A DNA stretch of 64,000 nt from Streptomyces sp. GESEQ-4 (GTDB lineage Bacteria > Actinomycetota > Actinomycetes > Streptomycetales > Streptomycetaceae), in the NCBI RefSeq assembly GCF_017948455.1, contig NZ_JAFFSU010000010.1, positions 1 to 64,000 of the forward strand, given 5' to 3'. Within the stretch, counting starts at the first letter, position 1. Each line of letters begins with the position of its first letter. Shown here piece by piece: positions 23,629 through 36,862 of the stretch. The notes beneath the pieces are model-generated. The model was not told the DNA's origin, made no database searches, and saw nothing but the letters and a program-made list of their open reading frames with translations. Made by a program: the position numbers and the translations under genes.

Positions 23629-25081
23629 TCAGACCATGAGCGAGCGGTCCGTCGGACGGATCGGCGAGGGCAGGTCGCTCACGCCGGTCAGGAAGCGGTC
23701 GCACCCGCGGGCGGCCGAGCGGCCCTCCGCGATCGCCCAGACGATCAACGACTGACCACGGCCCGCGTCACCGGCGACGAAGACTCCGGGGACGTTGGTC
23801 TGGAAGTCGCCGTCACGGGCGATGTTGCCGCGCTCGTCGAGGTCCAGGCCGAACTGCTCGACCAGGCCGTTGTCCCGGTCGGTGCCGGTGAAGCCCATCG
23901 CCAGCGTGACCAGCTGGGCGGGGATCTTGCGCTCCGTGCCCGGCTTCTGCGTCAGCTTGCCGTCGATGAACTCGACCTCGGTGAGGTGCAGCCACTGGAC
24001 GTTGCCGTCCTCGTCGCCCTCGAAGTGGGTGGTGGAGACGGAGTAGACCCGCTCACCGCCCTCCTCGTGCGCGGACGTGACCTTGTACAGCATCGGGAAG
24101 GTCGGCCACGGCTGGTTCGGCGCGCGGTCCTCGCCCGGCCTGGGCATGATCTCCAGCTGGGTGACGGAGGCCGCGCCCTGGCGGTGGGCGGTGCCCACGC
24201 AGTCCGCGCCGGTGTCACCGCCGCCGATCACGACGACGTGCTTGCCTTCGGCCGTGATGGGGGGCGTCACGAAGTCGCCCTCCTGGACCTTGTTGGCCAG
24301 CGGCAGGTACTCCATGGCCTGGTGGATGCCCTTGAGTTCGCGGCCGGGGACCGGCAGGTCACGCGCGGTCGTCGCACCGGCGGCGATGACGATCGCGTCG
24401 TACCGCTTCTTCAGGTCGGTCGCCTTGAGGTCGCGGCCGATCTCGATGCCCGTACGGAAGCGGGTGCCCTCCGCACGCATCTGCTCGATACGGCGGTTGA
24501 TGTGCCGCTTCTCCATCTTGAACTCGGGGATGCCGTAACGGAGGAGGCCGCCGATGCGGTCCGCGCGCTCGTAGACGGCGACGGTGTGGCCGGCCCGGGT
24601 GAGCTGCTGGGCGGCGGCGAGACCCGCCGGGCCCGAGCCGATGACCGCGACCGTCTTGCCGGACAGGCGCTCCGGGATCTGCGGGGCGACGTCACCGGTC
24701 TCCCACGCCTTGTCGATGATCGAGACCTCGACGTTCTTGATGGTGACGGCCGGCTGGTTGATGCCGAGCACACACGCCGACTCGCACGGGGCCGGGCAGA
24801 GGCGACCGGTGAACTCCGGAAAGTTGTTGGTCGCGTGCAGGCGCTCGGACGCGGCGGCCCAGTCCTCGCGGTAGGCGTAGTCGTTCCACTCGGGGATCAG
24901 GTTCCCCAGCGGACAGCCGTTGTGGCAGAACGGGATGCCGCAGTCCATGCAGCGGCTGGCCTGCTTGCTGATGATCGGCAGCAGCGAGCCGGGGACGTAG
25001 ACCTCGTTCCAGTCCCTGACGCGCTCCTCGACGGGGCGGGACTTGGCGACCTCGCGGCCGTGGTTGAGAAAGCCCTTGGGA

Positions 25082-25089
<8 letters not shown>
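23629..25089 (-). CDS. gltD: Glutamate synthase [NADPH] small subunit
   Basis: 486 aa. It delivers NADPH electrons to the large subunit for making two glutamates from glutamine and 2-oxoglutarate. The N-terminal cysteine-rich region (SRCMDCGIPFCHNGCPLGNLIP) binds iron-sulfur clusters. GSGPAGLAAAQQLTRAGH binds FAD, VIGGGDTGADCVGTAHRQGA binds NADPH, and VFVAGDAGRGQSLIVWAIAEGR is the C-terminal FAD motif. The start overlaps the end of gltB by eight bases (25082-25089), so translation is coupled. Confidence 0.97.
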
Positions 25090-29686
<4,597 letters not shown>

Positions 29687-30053
29687 CGGCTCTCCCGTCG
29701 TCGTCAACTTGGCATATGCAGGTGCCGAGGGACGACGCTGGCCCTCTGCGTGAGTGCAAAATTTCGTGCAGGTTACATGATGGGGCGGTTCTCGGGAACC
29801 GGATACCGCGTTCCAACATGCGGACGCCGCGGTCGCGGCGGGGGTACCGCGCACGGCGGCGGAAGCAATGGGGACCGAAGCGGACAGATCGATGTCCGTC
29901 AGCCCGAGGGCCAGGGAGGCGTCGTCATCGACCCCGAGGGTGCGCGGCAGGCCTCATTGCCCACAGCGCTTACGGCTCATGCCCGGTGGTTAAGCAATCG
30001 AAACCAGCGAGTAACGGCTACTTATGCGGCCCAACGCATAAGTGCGAGTCCCC
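29687..30053. promoter_or_regulatory. gltBD promoter region with a GlnR-like site at 29989-30015
   Basis: No gene is visible in these 367 bases. On the plus strand at 29989-30015 the sequence reads GTTAA-6-GAAAC-6-GTAAC. This is the alternating gTnAC/GAAAC half-site spacing described for actinobacterial GlnR, with the first element imperfect. It is about 300 bases upstream of the gltB start. A link to nitrogen control is plausible but unproven. The transcription start was not identified. Confidence 0.4.
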
Positions 30054-30785
30054 CTATCCTACGGCGGTTCCCAGCAGGCTGCCCAGGGCGTACGTCACAC
30101 CGGCCGCCGCACCACCGAGCGCGAGCTGCCTGAATCCGCTGAACCACCAGGTCCGCGCCGTCACCTTGGCCACCACGGCACCACACGCGAACAGCCCCAC
30201 CAGCGCAAGCAGCACGGCCGGCCACAGAGCACTGGCGCCCAGCAGATAAGGCAGTACGGGAAGCAGGGCGCCCAGCGCGAAGGAGCCGAACGACGAGACG
30301 GCGGCGACCAGCGGCGACGGCAGATCACCGGGGTCGATGCCCAGTTCCTCGCGGGCGTGTATCTCCAGGGCCTGCTCGGGATCGCGCGAGAGCTGCCCCG
30401 CCACTTCCCGCGCCAGCCGGGGCTCGACCCCGCGCGCCTCATAGAGCGCCGCGAGTTCGGCCTCCTCGTCCTGGGGGTGCTTGCGCAGCTCGCGCCGCTC
30501 CACGTCCAGTTCCGCCTCGACGAGTTCCCGCTGCGAGGCGACGGACGTGTACTCGCCGGCGGCCATGGAGAAGGCCCCGGCGGCGAGACCCGCGAGCCCG
30601 GCGATCACAATGGTCCGCGGACCGGCCGCGCCGCCCGCGACACCGGTCATCAGGGCGAGGTTGGAGACCAGGCCGTCCATCGCGCCGAAGACGGCGGGGC
30701 GCAGCCAGCCGCCGTTCACATCCCGGTGGGTGTGGTTGTCGCGGTGCGCCTCGTGGAGCGCCGCTTCGGTTTCGATGATGGCCAT
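30054..30785 (-). CDS. VIT1/CCC1-family metal transporter (probable Fe2+/Mn2+)
   Basis: 243-aa membrane protein. N-terminal cytosolic segment with histidines, then RPAVFGAMDGLVSNLALMTGVAGG, the first transmembrane motif typical of VIT1/CCC1. A long cytosolic acidic/basic helix region follows (VASQRELVEAELDVERRELRKHP to HAREELGIDPGDL), where the metal-binding domain lies in this family, then three hydrophobic helices at the C-terminus. About five membrane segments in all. It likely exports or sequesters Fe2+ or Mn2+. GGGGGATCC precedes start 30785. It is transcribed away from the ADP-ribosylglycohydrolase operon, with about 270 bases of promoter region between. Confidence 0.88.
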   Translation of the reverse strand: MAIIETEAALHEAHRDNHTHRDVNGGWLRPAVFGAMDGLVSNLALMTGVAGGAAGPRTIVIAGLAGLAAGAFSMAAGEYTSVASQRELVEAELDVERRELRKHPQDEEAELAALYEARGVEPRLAREVAGQLSRDPEQALEIHAREELGIDPGDLPSPLVAAVSSFGSFALGALLPVLPYLLGASALWPAVLLALVGLFACGAVVAKVTARTWWFSGFRQLALGGAAAGVTYALGSLLGTAVG

Positions 30786-31055
30786 GCCGGATCCCCCAGA
30801 GCTAAGGTGAGGCTGAGTTTAGACCGATTCCAGTCTTTGACAACACCAAACTTACGCTCCGGATTCCTCTCCTGCCAGCAAGGAAAGGCTCGTCTAACCT
30901 GCGCTTTTACCATCGAGCGCTCATTCGGCATCGCGTATGCACAGATGTCGACTGGGTGACCTTGAGGCCCCCGACGCTCTTCCGGACCCCTCCGGTGGGA
31001 CACATCCGCAAAGGGCTCCGCGCCCTGGGAGGAGCCCCCGGAGGAGAGGCCCCCT

Positions 31056-32195
31056 ATGGCATCGATCGCCTGCGTTCCCTCGGCCCCGGCGCCCGGGAAC
31101 GCCGCCGAACTCCGCGACCGGGCACGCGGCGCGCTGCTCGGCCTCGCCGTCGGCGACGCCCTCGGAGCCCCCGCCGAGAACATGAAGCCCTCCGAGATCC
31201 GCGCCCGCTGGGGCCGTATCACCGGTTACGTCGCCGACAAACCGGCCGGCACGGACGACACGGAGTACGCGATCTTCTCGGGCTTGCTGCTGGCCCGTCA
31301 CGGCAGTGCCCTCACCCCCTCCCATGTGGAAACGGCCTGGCACAAATGGATCGCCGACCGCGACGAGGGCCCCTTCCGCGGCGCCGGCTTCAGCGAACGC
31401 GGCACCCTGGAGAACCTCCGCCGCGGCCTCGCCGCCCCCATCTCCGCCCAGCACCGCCACGCCTGGAGCGACGGCCTCGCCATGCGCGCGGCCCCCTTCG
31501 GCGTCTTCGCCCCGGGCCGCCCCGCCGAAGCGGCCCGTCTGGTCGCGATCGACGGCTCGGTCAGCCATGACGGCGAGGGCATCTACGGAGGCCAGGCGGT
31601 CGCGGCCGGCGTCGCCGCGGCGATGGCCGGCGCCCCGACGATCGCGGTGGTGGCGTCCGCCCTCGCCGTCGTCCCGGACGACTCCTGGACGGCCCGCTCC
31701 CTGCGCCGCGCCGTCGCCGTCGCCCACCGCGGCGAACGCGCGGTCCGCTCCGCGGTCGTCATCGGCGGCTACCCCTGGACCGACCTCGCTCCCGAAGCCG
31801 TCGCCCTCGCCTTCGGCGCCTACGCGGCAGCCGACGGCGACTTCGTCCAGGCCGTACTGACCGCCGTGAACATGGGCCGCGACGCCGACACCACGGCGGC
31901 GGTCGCGGGCGCCCTCGCCGGCGCGACCCAGGGCGCATCCGCCATCCCCGCCGACTGGGCCGCCGCCATCGGCCCGGCCCACGGCAGCTGCCTGCCGTCG
32001 ATGAGGGGCCACCATGTGCTGGATGTGGCGGACCTGCTGACGGGAGACGAGGACGCGGAGGCAGAGACAGAGACAGAGGAACGGCAGGACGATCTCGTAC
32101 GACCGGATGATCTCGTACGACATGAGGGGCGGGCGGCGTGCAACCCCGTGGCCCTCTATGTCCTCGCCGCCGACGAGGACGAGGTGCGGCCGTGA
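31056..32195 (+). CDS. ADP-ribosylglycohydrolase-family protein 1
   Basis: 379 aa, first of four tandem paralogues. The all-helical DraG/ARH fold is indicated by RGALLGLAVGDALGAPAE, the metal-binding GTDDTEYAIF and the second metal site NMGRDADTTAAVAGALAGA. The conserved Asp pairs for two Mg2+/Mn2+ ions are therefore intact and hydrolysis of an ADP-ribosyl or ribosyl bond is plausible. The acidic C-terminal tail contains a 12-bp direct repeat (GATCTCGTACGA at about 32090 and 32106), giving DDLVRPDDLVRH. GGAGGAGAGG precedes the start. It overlaps the next gene as GTGA. No signal peptide. The substrate is unknown; context points to a small-molecule riboside rather than protein. Confidence 0.85.
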   Translation: MASIACVPSAPAPGNAAELRDRARGALLGLAVGDALGAPAENMKPSEIRARWGRITGYVADKPAGTDDTEYAIFSGLLLARHGSALTPSHVETAWHKWIADRDEGPFRGAGFSERGTLENLRRGLAAPISAQHRHAWSDGLAMRAAPFGVFAPGRPAEAARLVAIDGSVSHDGEGIYGGQAVAAGVAAAMAGAPTIAVVASALAVVPDDSWTARSLRRAVAVAHRGERAVRSAVVIGGYPWTDLAPEAVALAFGAYAAADGDFVQAVLTAVNMGRDADTTAAVAGALAGATQGASAIPADWAAAIGPAHGSCLPSMRGHHVLDVADLLTGDEDAEAETETEERQDDLVRPDDLVRHEGRAACNPVALYVLAADEDEVRP

Positions 32196-33307
32196 CCCGG
32201 CGGGTGGAGGGGCTGCTGCTGGGGCTGGCCGCGGGGGACGCCGCCGGTTGGCCGGCCGCCCGGCACCGGGCGGCCCGGATGCCGGAGTGGACGCGGCGCC
32301 TGACGCGCGAACTGGACACGTTCGCGGAGCAGAACGCGACGACCACGCTTCCCGTGCCGATCGCGCTGAACCAGCCCCCGGAGCCCCTCCGCCTCGGCCC
32401 GTCCGACGACGCGGAGTGGGCGGTGTTCGCGGCGGAGGCCGTGCTGCGGGCCGGGGACGACAGTGCGCTGGGCGACCTGAGCCGGGAGCGCCGTACGCGG
32501 GCCGCCATCGATCTGACCTGGAACGCGGTCGCGAGCGAAGTCGCGGCGGCGGCCGAACGCGCCCCCGAGATCGAGTCGGCGGTGCTCCCGCTGCGCGCCC
32601 GTATCTCGGTCCGGGCCGGTCTCGGCAACCTGGCCACCGGACTGCGCCCGCCCGCGACCGGCCACGACAACCCGCACTACTTCGACGACGCGGCATGCGT
32701 ACGGGCCTGTGTGCTGGCCGTCGCCCACCCCGGCGACCCCCAACTCGCCGCCTCGCTCGCCGAGTTCGACGCCCGCTACACCCAGGACGGCGACGGAGTG
32801 CACGGCGCGCGTGCGATGGCGGCGGCACTTTCGCTGGCGCTGGTCGGAGCGGAGGTCGAGGCGTGCGCGCGGGCGGCCCTCGCGGAACTCCCCGAGTCCA
32901 CCGAGGTCGGCCGCAACGCCCGCCACGCGCTGAAGCTGGCGGCCGACACGGACAGCGCCTTCGCGCTGATCCCGCTCCTGGAGCACCAGATCGTCGACCA
33001 CGTCTACAGCTACGGCATCGCCGCCGCCGAAACCGTCCCGGTCGCCCTGGCCCTGGCGACCGCGGCACACGGCAGGATCGCCGAGGCGGTCCCCGCGGCG
33101 GCCTGTCTGTCCCGGGTCGCGGACTCGGCCCCGGCGCTCGTGGGCGCCCTGACCGGCGCGCTGGGCGGCGGCGCGGCGATCCCGGCGACCTGGCGGGACA
33201 CCTGCCGCACCCTCTCCGGCTGTGTCCTCCCCCGCCTGACCGGCACCGACCTGGTGGAACTCGCCGAACTCCTGGAAGCCGCGCAACCGGCCCCACCGGG
33301 GGGATGA
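32192..33307 (+). CDS. ADP-ribosylglycohydrolase-family protein 2 (partly degenerate metal site)
   Basis: 371 aa, start GTG 32192 overlapping the preceding stop. The fold signature EGLLLGLAAGDAAGWPAA and the first metal motif SDDAEWAVFAAEA are present. The usual late motif G-R/D-D-x-D-S is altered to SRVADSAPALVGALTGALGGG, keeping only the final Asp-Ser. One metal may therefore be held differently, or the protein may act as a partner subunit or bind without hydrolysing. HDNPHYFDDAACVRA and YTQDGDGVHGARAMAAAL are family-like internal motifs. It is coupled to the next gene by an ATGA overlap. Confidence 0.8.
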   Translation: MTRRVEGLLLGLAAGDAAGWPAARHRAARMPEWTRRLTRELDTFAEQNATTTLPVPIALNQPPEPLRLGPSDDAEWAVFAAEAVLRAGDDSALGDLSRERRTRAAIDLTWNAVASEVAAAAERAPEIESAVLPLRARISVRAGLGNLATGLRPPATGHDNPHYFDDAACVRACVLAVAHPGDPQLAASLAEFDARYTQDGDGVHGARAMAAALSLALVGAEVEACARAALAELPESTEVGRNARHALKLAADTDSAFALIPLLEHQIVDHVYSYGIAAAETVPVALALATAAHGRIAEAVPAAACLSRVADSAPALVGALTGALGGGAAIPATWRDTCRTLSGCVLPRLTGTDLVELAELLEAAQPAPPGG

Positions 33308-34491
33308 TTCTGGGCATGACGCCCAAAGGAGAAGAAACTTCAGCGATCACTCTGCCGGACCGGATCACCGGCGCCCTGGTCGGAGCGGCCGTCGGCGACG
33401 CACTCGGCGGCCCCGTCGAGGGCTACTCCCCCGCCCAGATCCTCGAACGCCACGGCGGCCGCGTCCACGGCATCGTCGGCCCCTGGCACGGCGACGCCTG
33501 GCGCACCGCCCGCCCCATCGCCCCGTACCACAAGGGCGACGGCCACATCACCGACGACACCTTGCTGACCCACGCCCTGGTACGGGTGTACGCCCAGGTC
33601 CGCGACCACCTGGACGCCTACGCGATCGCCGAGTACCTGGTGCCGGACCTGATGACGAACCCGCGCTGGATCCCGGAGCTGGAGACGGAGACCCTGCCGC
33701 TGCACCGGGTCTTCCTGGCGGAGAAGTGGCTGGTCGCGAGGTTGCACTACGGCCATGTCGACCCGCGAGAGGCCGGCGTCGGCAACATCGTCAACTGCGG
33801 TGCGGCGATGTACATGGCCCCGGTCGGCCTGGTCAACGCGGCCAACCCGGCGGGCGCGTACACCGAGGCCCTGGACATCGCGGGCGCCCACCAGTCCTCG
33901 TACGGCCGCGAGGCGGCGGGCGTCTTCGCGGCGGCGGTCGCCGCGGCCTGCACGCCGGGCGCGACACCGGACTCGGTCGTCACGACCTGCCTGTCCCTGG
34001 CGAAGGACGGCACGCGCGCCGCGATCGAGAAGGTCTGCGAAGTGGCTTCCGCCCATTCGGACTTCGAGTCGGCGCTGAGCCCGCTACGGGAGGCGGTGGC
34101 ACCGTACGACACAGTGGGCCCCGACTACCGGCAGCCCTCCCTGGGCGCCCGCCGCCCGTCCCGCCTCCACGCGATCGAGGAACTCCCCGTAGCGCTGGGC
34201 ATGTTGCTGGTCTCCGACGGCGACTACCGCGGGGCTGTCCTCGGCTCCGTGAACTACGGCCGCGACTGCGACTCCATCGCCACGATGGCGGGCGCACTCT
34301 CGGGCGCCCTGGGTTCCCCGATCCCGGAGGACTGGTCCAAGACCGTCTCGGAAGCCAGCCGCCTGGACCTCTGGGAACCGGCGACGACACTGACCCACGT
34401 CACGCAAGAGATCTTCGAACGGGACGTACGACGACGCCGAGCCCATGAACAGGCCCTGACCGAGCTCGGAGTCCCGGCATGCTCCGACTGA
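33304..34491 (+). CDS. ADP-ribosylglycohydrolase-family protein 3
   Basis: 395 aa. Signature DRITGALVGAAVGDALGGPVEGYSPAQI, metal motif GHITDDTLLTHALVR and late motif NYGRDCDSIATMAGALSGALGSPIPEDW, all intact. The ARH-type YGREAAGVFAAAVAAACTPGAT region is also visible. This is the most canonical paralogue of the four, of the larger subclass with a tyrosine/aspartate-rich middle. Start 33304 overlaps the previous stop (ATGA); an ATG four codons later (33316) has GGGGGGATG upstream and is a credible alternative. Its 3' end overlaps the next gene by 13 bases. Confidence 0.87.
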   Translation: MILGMTPKGEETSAITLPDRITGALVGAAVGDALGGPVEGYSPAQILERHGGRVHGIVGPWHGDAWRTARPIAPYHKGDGHITDDTLLTHALVRVYAQVRDHLDAYAIAEYLVPDLMTNPRWIPELETETLPLHRVFLAEKWLVARLHYGHVDPREAGVGNIVNCGAAMYMAPVGLVNAANPAGAYTEALDIAGAHQSSYGREAAGVFAAAVAAACTPGATPDSVVTTCLSLAKDGTRAAIEKVCEVASAHSDFESALSPLREAVAPYDTVGPDYRQPSLGARRPSRLHAIEELPVALGMLLVSDGDYRGAVLGSVNYGRDCDSIATMAGALSGALGSPIPEDWSKTVSEASRLDLWEPATTLTHVTQEIFERDVRRRRAHEQALTELGVPACSD

Positions 34492-35972
34492 CCTGGGTCC
34501 AGCCGGAGGACTTGGTCGGCCACGAGCTGCGTCAGGCAACCCTGGACGGCCGCGAACCTTCGAGAATCGCGGCGCGGTGGCGAGCGGCGGGCGGGAACGA
34601 GGCTCCACCCCGGTCCGGTGCATCTCCGGATCGGGCATCGCGCTACCTGCGACAACTGGCAGAAGACTTGCTGGACGAACTGGCGGACCTGCCAAGCGCG
34701 TTGGAGGAACAAGAACCGACGGAACTGGAGAAGATCAGAGCCCTGTGCCCCCAGCTGCGGGCAGCTGTCCCGCCCAAGCTGCAGGCAACTGTCCCGCCCA
34801 AGCTGCGGGCATGCGTGCCGCCTGGGGCGGCACGGGTGGGCGCAGGCGGCACCCCGCCAGCGCCGGGCTGCGCGACCCACCCCGCCCCAGCCCCCACGCA
34901 GGCCCGCTTGGAAGCAGCCTGGCTCGGCCGAGCAGCAGGGTGCCTCCTCGGCAAACCAGTCGAGAAGCTCCCCCTGACCGCCATCCGCCACCTCGCCAAG
35001 GCCACCGGCAACTGGCCCCTCACCACGTACTTCACAGCCAAGGGCCTCCCCGCGGACCTCGCCACGAAATACCCCTGGAACCGCAGATCCGCACCAACCT
35101 CCCTCGCCGAGAACATCGACGGCATGCCAGAGGACGACGACCTCAACTACCCCCTCCTCAACCTCCTCCTGCTCCAACGCCACGGCAAATCCTTCACCAC
35201 CGAAGACGTAGCCACCCTCTGGCTGGACGAACTCCCCGCAGGCCGCACGTTCACCGCCGAACGCATCGCCTACCGCAACCTCCTCACCGGCATCGCCCCT
35301 CCACAAACGGCCCGCCACCGCAACCCCTTCCGCGAATGGATCGGCGCCCTGATCCGCGCCGACGTCCACGGCTGGACCAACCCCGGCAACCCGGCCGCCG
35401 CAGCGGAACAGGCCCACCGCGACGCCACCCTCACCCACACGGCGAACGGCGTCTACGCGGCGATGTTCACCGCGGCCGTCATCGCCACGGCCGCCACCGG
35501 CACGCAGAACATCCACACCTGCCTGCGCACCGGCCTCACGGTCATCCCCCCGGACTCCCGCCTCACGAAGGCCATCCACTACGCCCTCCAACTGGCCGAA
35601 GACCACACCGACTTCGACACCGTCGTAGATGAACTCCACATCACCTACGCCGACCACCACTGGGTCCACGCCATCCCCAACACCGCCCTGATCACCGCCG
35701 CCCTCACCCACGCGAACGGCGACTTCACCACCTCCATCTGCCGTGCCGTCTCCGGCGGCTGGGACACGGACTCCAACGGCGCCACGACCGGCAGCATCGC
35801 CGCCCTCCTCGCCGGTTCCCCCACCGCACTCCCCGACCGCTGGACGACCCCTCTCAAGAACCGACTGTCCACCTCCGTCGGCGACTTCAACGGCACCGGC
35901 TTCGACACCCTCGCCCACCTCACCCAAGCGCTCACCCAAGCCCTCACCCCCCTGGAGGCTTCTCGCCCATGA
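34479..35972 (+). CDS. ADP-ribosylglycohydrolase-family protein 4 with repeat-derived linker
   Basis: 497 aa. An N-terminal ~85-residue helical segment (QPEDLVGHELRQAT, YLRQLAEDLLDELADLPSALEEQEP) precedes the hydrolase domain, which begins ARLEAAWLGRAAGCLLGKPVEKLPL. The domain has DDDLNYPLLNLLLLQRHG as the first metal motif and SGGWDTDSNGATTGSIAALLAG as the late one. The GWDTDSNGAT form marks a distinct subclass. Between the two parts (residues ~92-141) is a proline-rich linker encoded by three 24-bp units plus a GC-rich segment that looks like an absorbed intergenic repeat. It starts inside gene 3 and its stop overlaps the kinase start. Confidence 0.83.
   Translation: MLRLTWVQPEDLVGHELRQATLDGREPSRIAARWRAAGGNEAPPRSGASPDRASRYLRQLAEDLLDELADLPSALEEQEPTELEKIRALCPQLRAAVPPKLQATVPPKLRACVPPGAARVGAGGTPPAPGCATHPAPAPTQARLEAAWLGRAAGCLLGKPVEKLPLTAIRHLAKATGNWPLTTYFTAKGLPADLATKYPWNRRSAPTSLAENIDGMPEDDDLNYPLLNLLLLQRHGKSFTTEDVATLWLDELPAGRTFTAERIAYRNLLTGIAPPQTARHRNPFREWIGALIRADVHGWTNPGNPAAAAEQAHRDATLTHTANGVYAAMFTAAVIATAATGTQNIHTCLRTGLTVIPPDSRLTKAIHYALQLAEDHTDFDTVVDELHITYADHHWVHAIPNTALITAALTHANGDFTTSICRAVSGGWDTDSNGATTGSIAALLAGSPTALPDRWTTPLKNRLSTSVGDFNGTGFDTLAHLTQALTQALTPLEASRP
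34753..34824 (+). repeat. Three 24-bp direct repeats inside glycohydrolase gene 4
   Basis: Units start at 34753, 34777 and 34801, each beginning AGCTGC(G/A)GGCA; the first two share GTCCCGCCCA and the third diverges. They encode an eight-residue period (QLRAAVPP, KLQATVPP, KLRACVPP). The GC-rich sequence that follows to about 34900 (GGCGGCACGGGTGGGCGCAG onward) resembles a dispersed Streptomyces intergenic element from memory; that part is unverified. Confidence 0.75.
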
Positions 35973-36862
35973 CCCACATCGCCGTACTCGGCAGCACGAA
36001 CATGGACCTGGTGGCCTACGTCGAGAAGGCTCCACAACGCGGCGAAACAGTCACCGGCCGCGCGTTCCGCACGATCCCCGGCGGCAAGGGCGCCAACCAG
36101 GCGATCGCCGCCGCCCGCGCGGGCGCCACCGTCTCGATGATCGGCGCGGTCGGCAACGACGGCTTCGGCGCCCGCCTCCGTTCCGCCCTCGAACACTCCG
36201 GCGTGGCCACCGACCATCTGCGCACCACGGAGGGCCCGTCCGGCACCGCCCACATCGTGGTGGACGACGACGGCAGCAACGCGATCGTCGTGGTCCCCGG
36301 AGCCAACGGCACCCTCGACCACCTCACCCCCGGCGACGAGGGCCTGATCGCCTCCGCCGACGCCCTGCTCCTCCAACTGGAGATCCCGCTCACCACGGTC
36401 CTCGCGGGCGCCGAAGCGGCACGCGCCCATGGCGTCCGTACGATCCTCACGCCCGCCCCGGCCCAGCCTCTGCCCCCCGAACTCCTCGCCGCCACCGACC
36501 TGTTGGTCCCGAACGAACACGAGGCGGCCACGCTCACCGGCATCCCCGACCCCCACGCCGCCGCGTACGTCCTGCTCGACCAGGTACCGGAAGTGGTCAT
36601 CACGCTCGGCGCCTCCGGCAGCCTCTACACGGCCCGCGGCCAGGAGCCGGTCACCGTCCCGGCCCCGAAGGTCACCGCCGTGGACTCGACCGGCGCGGGC
36701 GACACCTTCGTCGGCGCCCTGGCGGTGGCGATCACCGAGACGCGCCCCATGCGGCAGGCCCTGGCGTGGGCCGCCGCGGCAGCCGCACTGTCCGTACAGC
36801 GAGCGGGAGCGTCGGCGTCGATGCCGACCCGCCAGGAGATCGAAGCGCAGTTCGCCTCATGA
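35969..36862 (+). CDS. Ribokinase-type PfkB sugar kinase
   Basis: 297 aa, consistent with RbsK. The PfkB signatures are clear: GSTNMDLVAYVEKAPQRGETVTG at the substrate lid, IPGGKGANQAIAAARAGA (first signature), LVPNEHEAATLTG, and VDSTGAGDTFVGALAVA (anion hole with the catalytic Asp in GAGD). It phosphorylates ribose or a ribose-like sugar at O5 with ATP. It overlaps both neighbours (ATGA each side), placing it between the glycohydrolases and the CoA genes. No ribose transporter or LacI regulator is adjacent, so the sugar is probably generated inside the cell by the upstream hydrolases. Confidence 0.88.
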   Translation: MTHIAVLGSTNMDLVAYVEKAPQRGETVTGRAFRTIPGGKGANQAIAAARAGATVSMIGAVGNDGFGARLRSALEHSGVATDHLRTTEGPSGTAHIVVDDDGSNAIVVVPGANGTLDHLTPGDEGLIASADALLLQLEIPLTTVLAGAEAARAHGVRTILTPAPAQPLPPELLAATDLLVPNEHEAATLTGIPDPHAAAYVLLDQVPEVVITLGASGSLYTARGQEPVTVPAPKVTAVDSTGAGDTFVGALAVAITETRPMRQALAWAAAAAALSVQRAGASASMPTRQEIEAQFAS

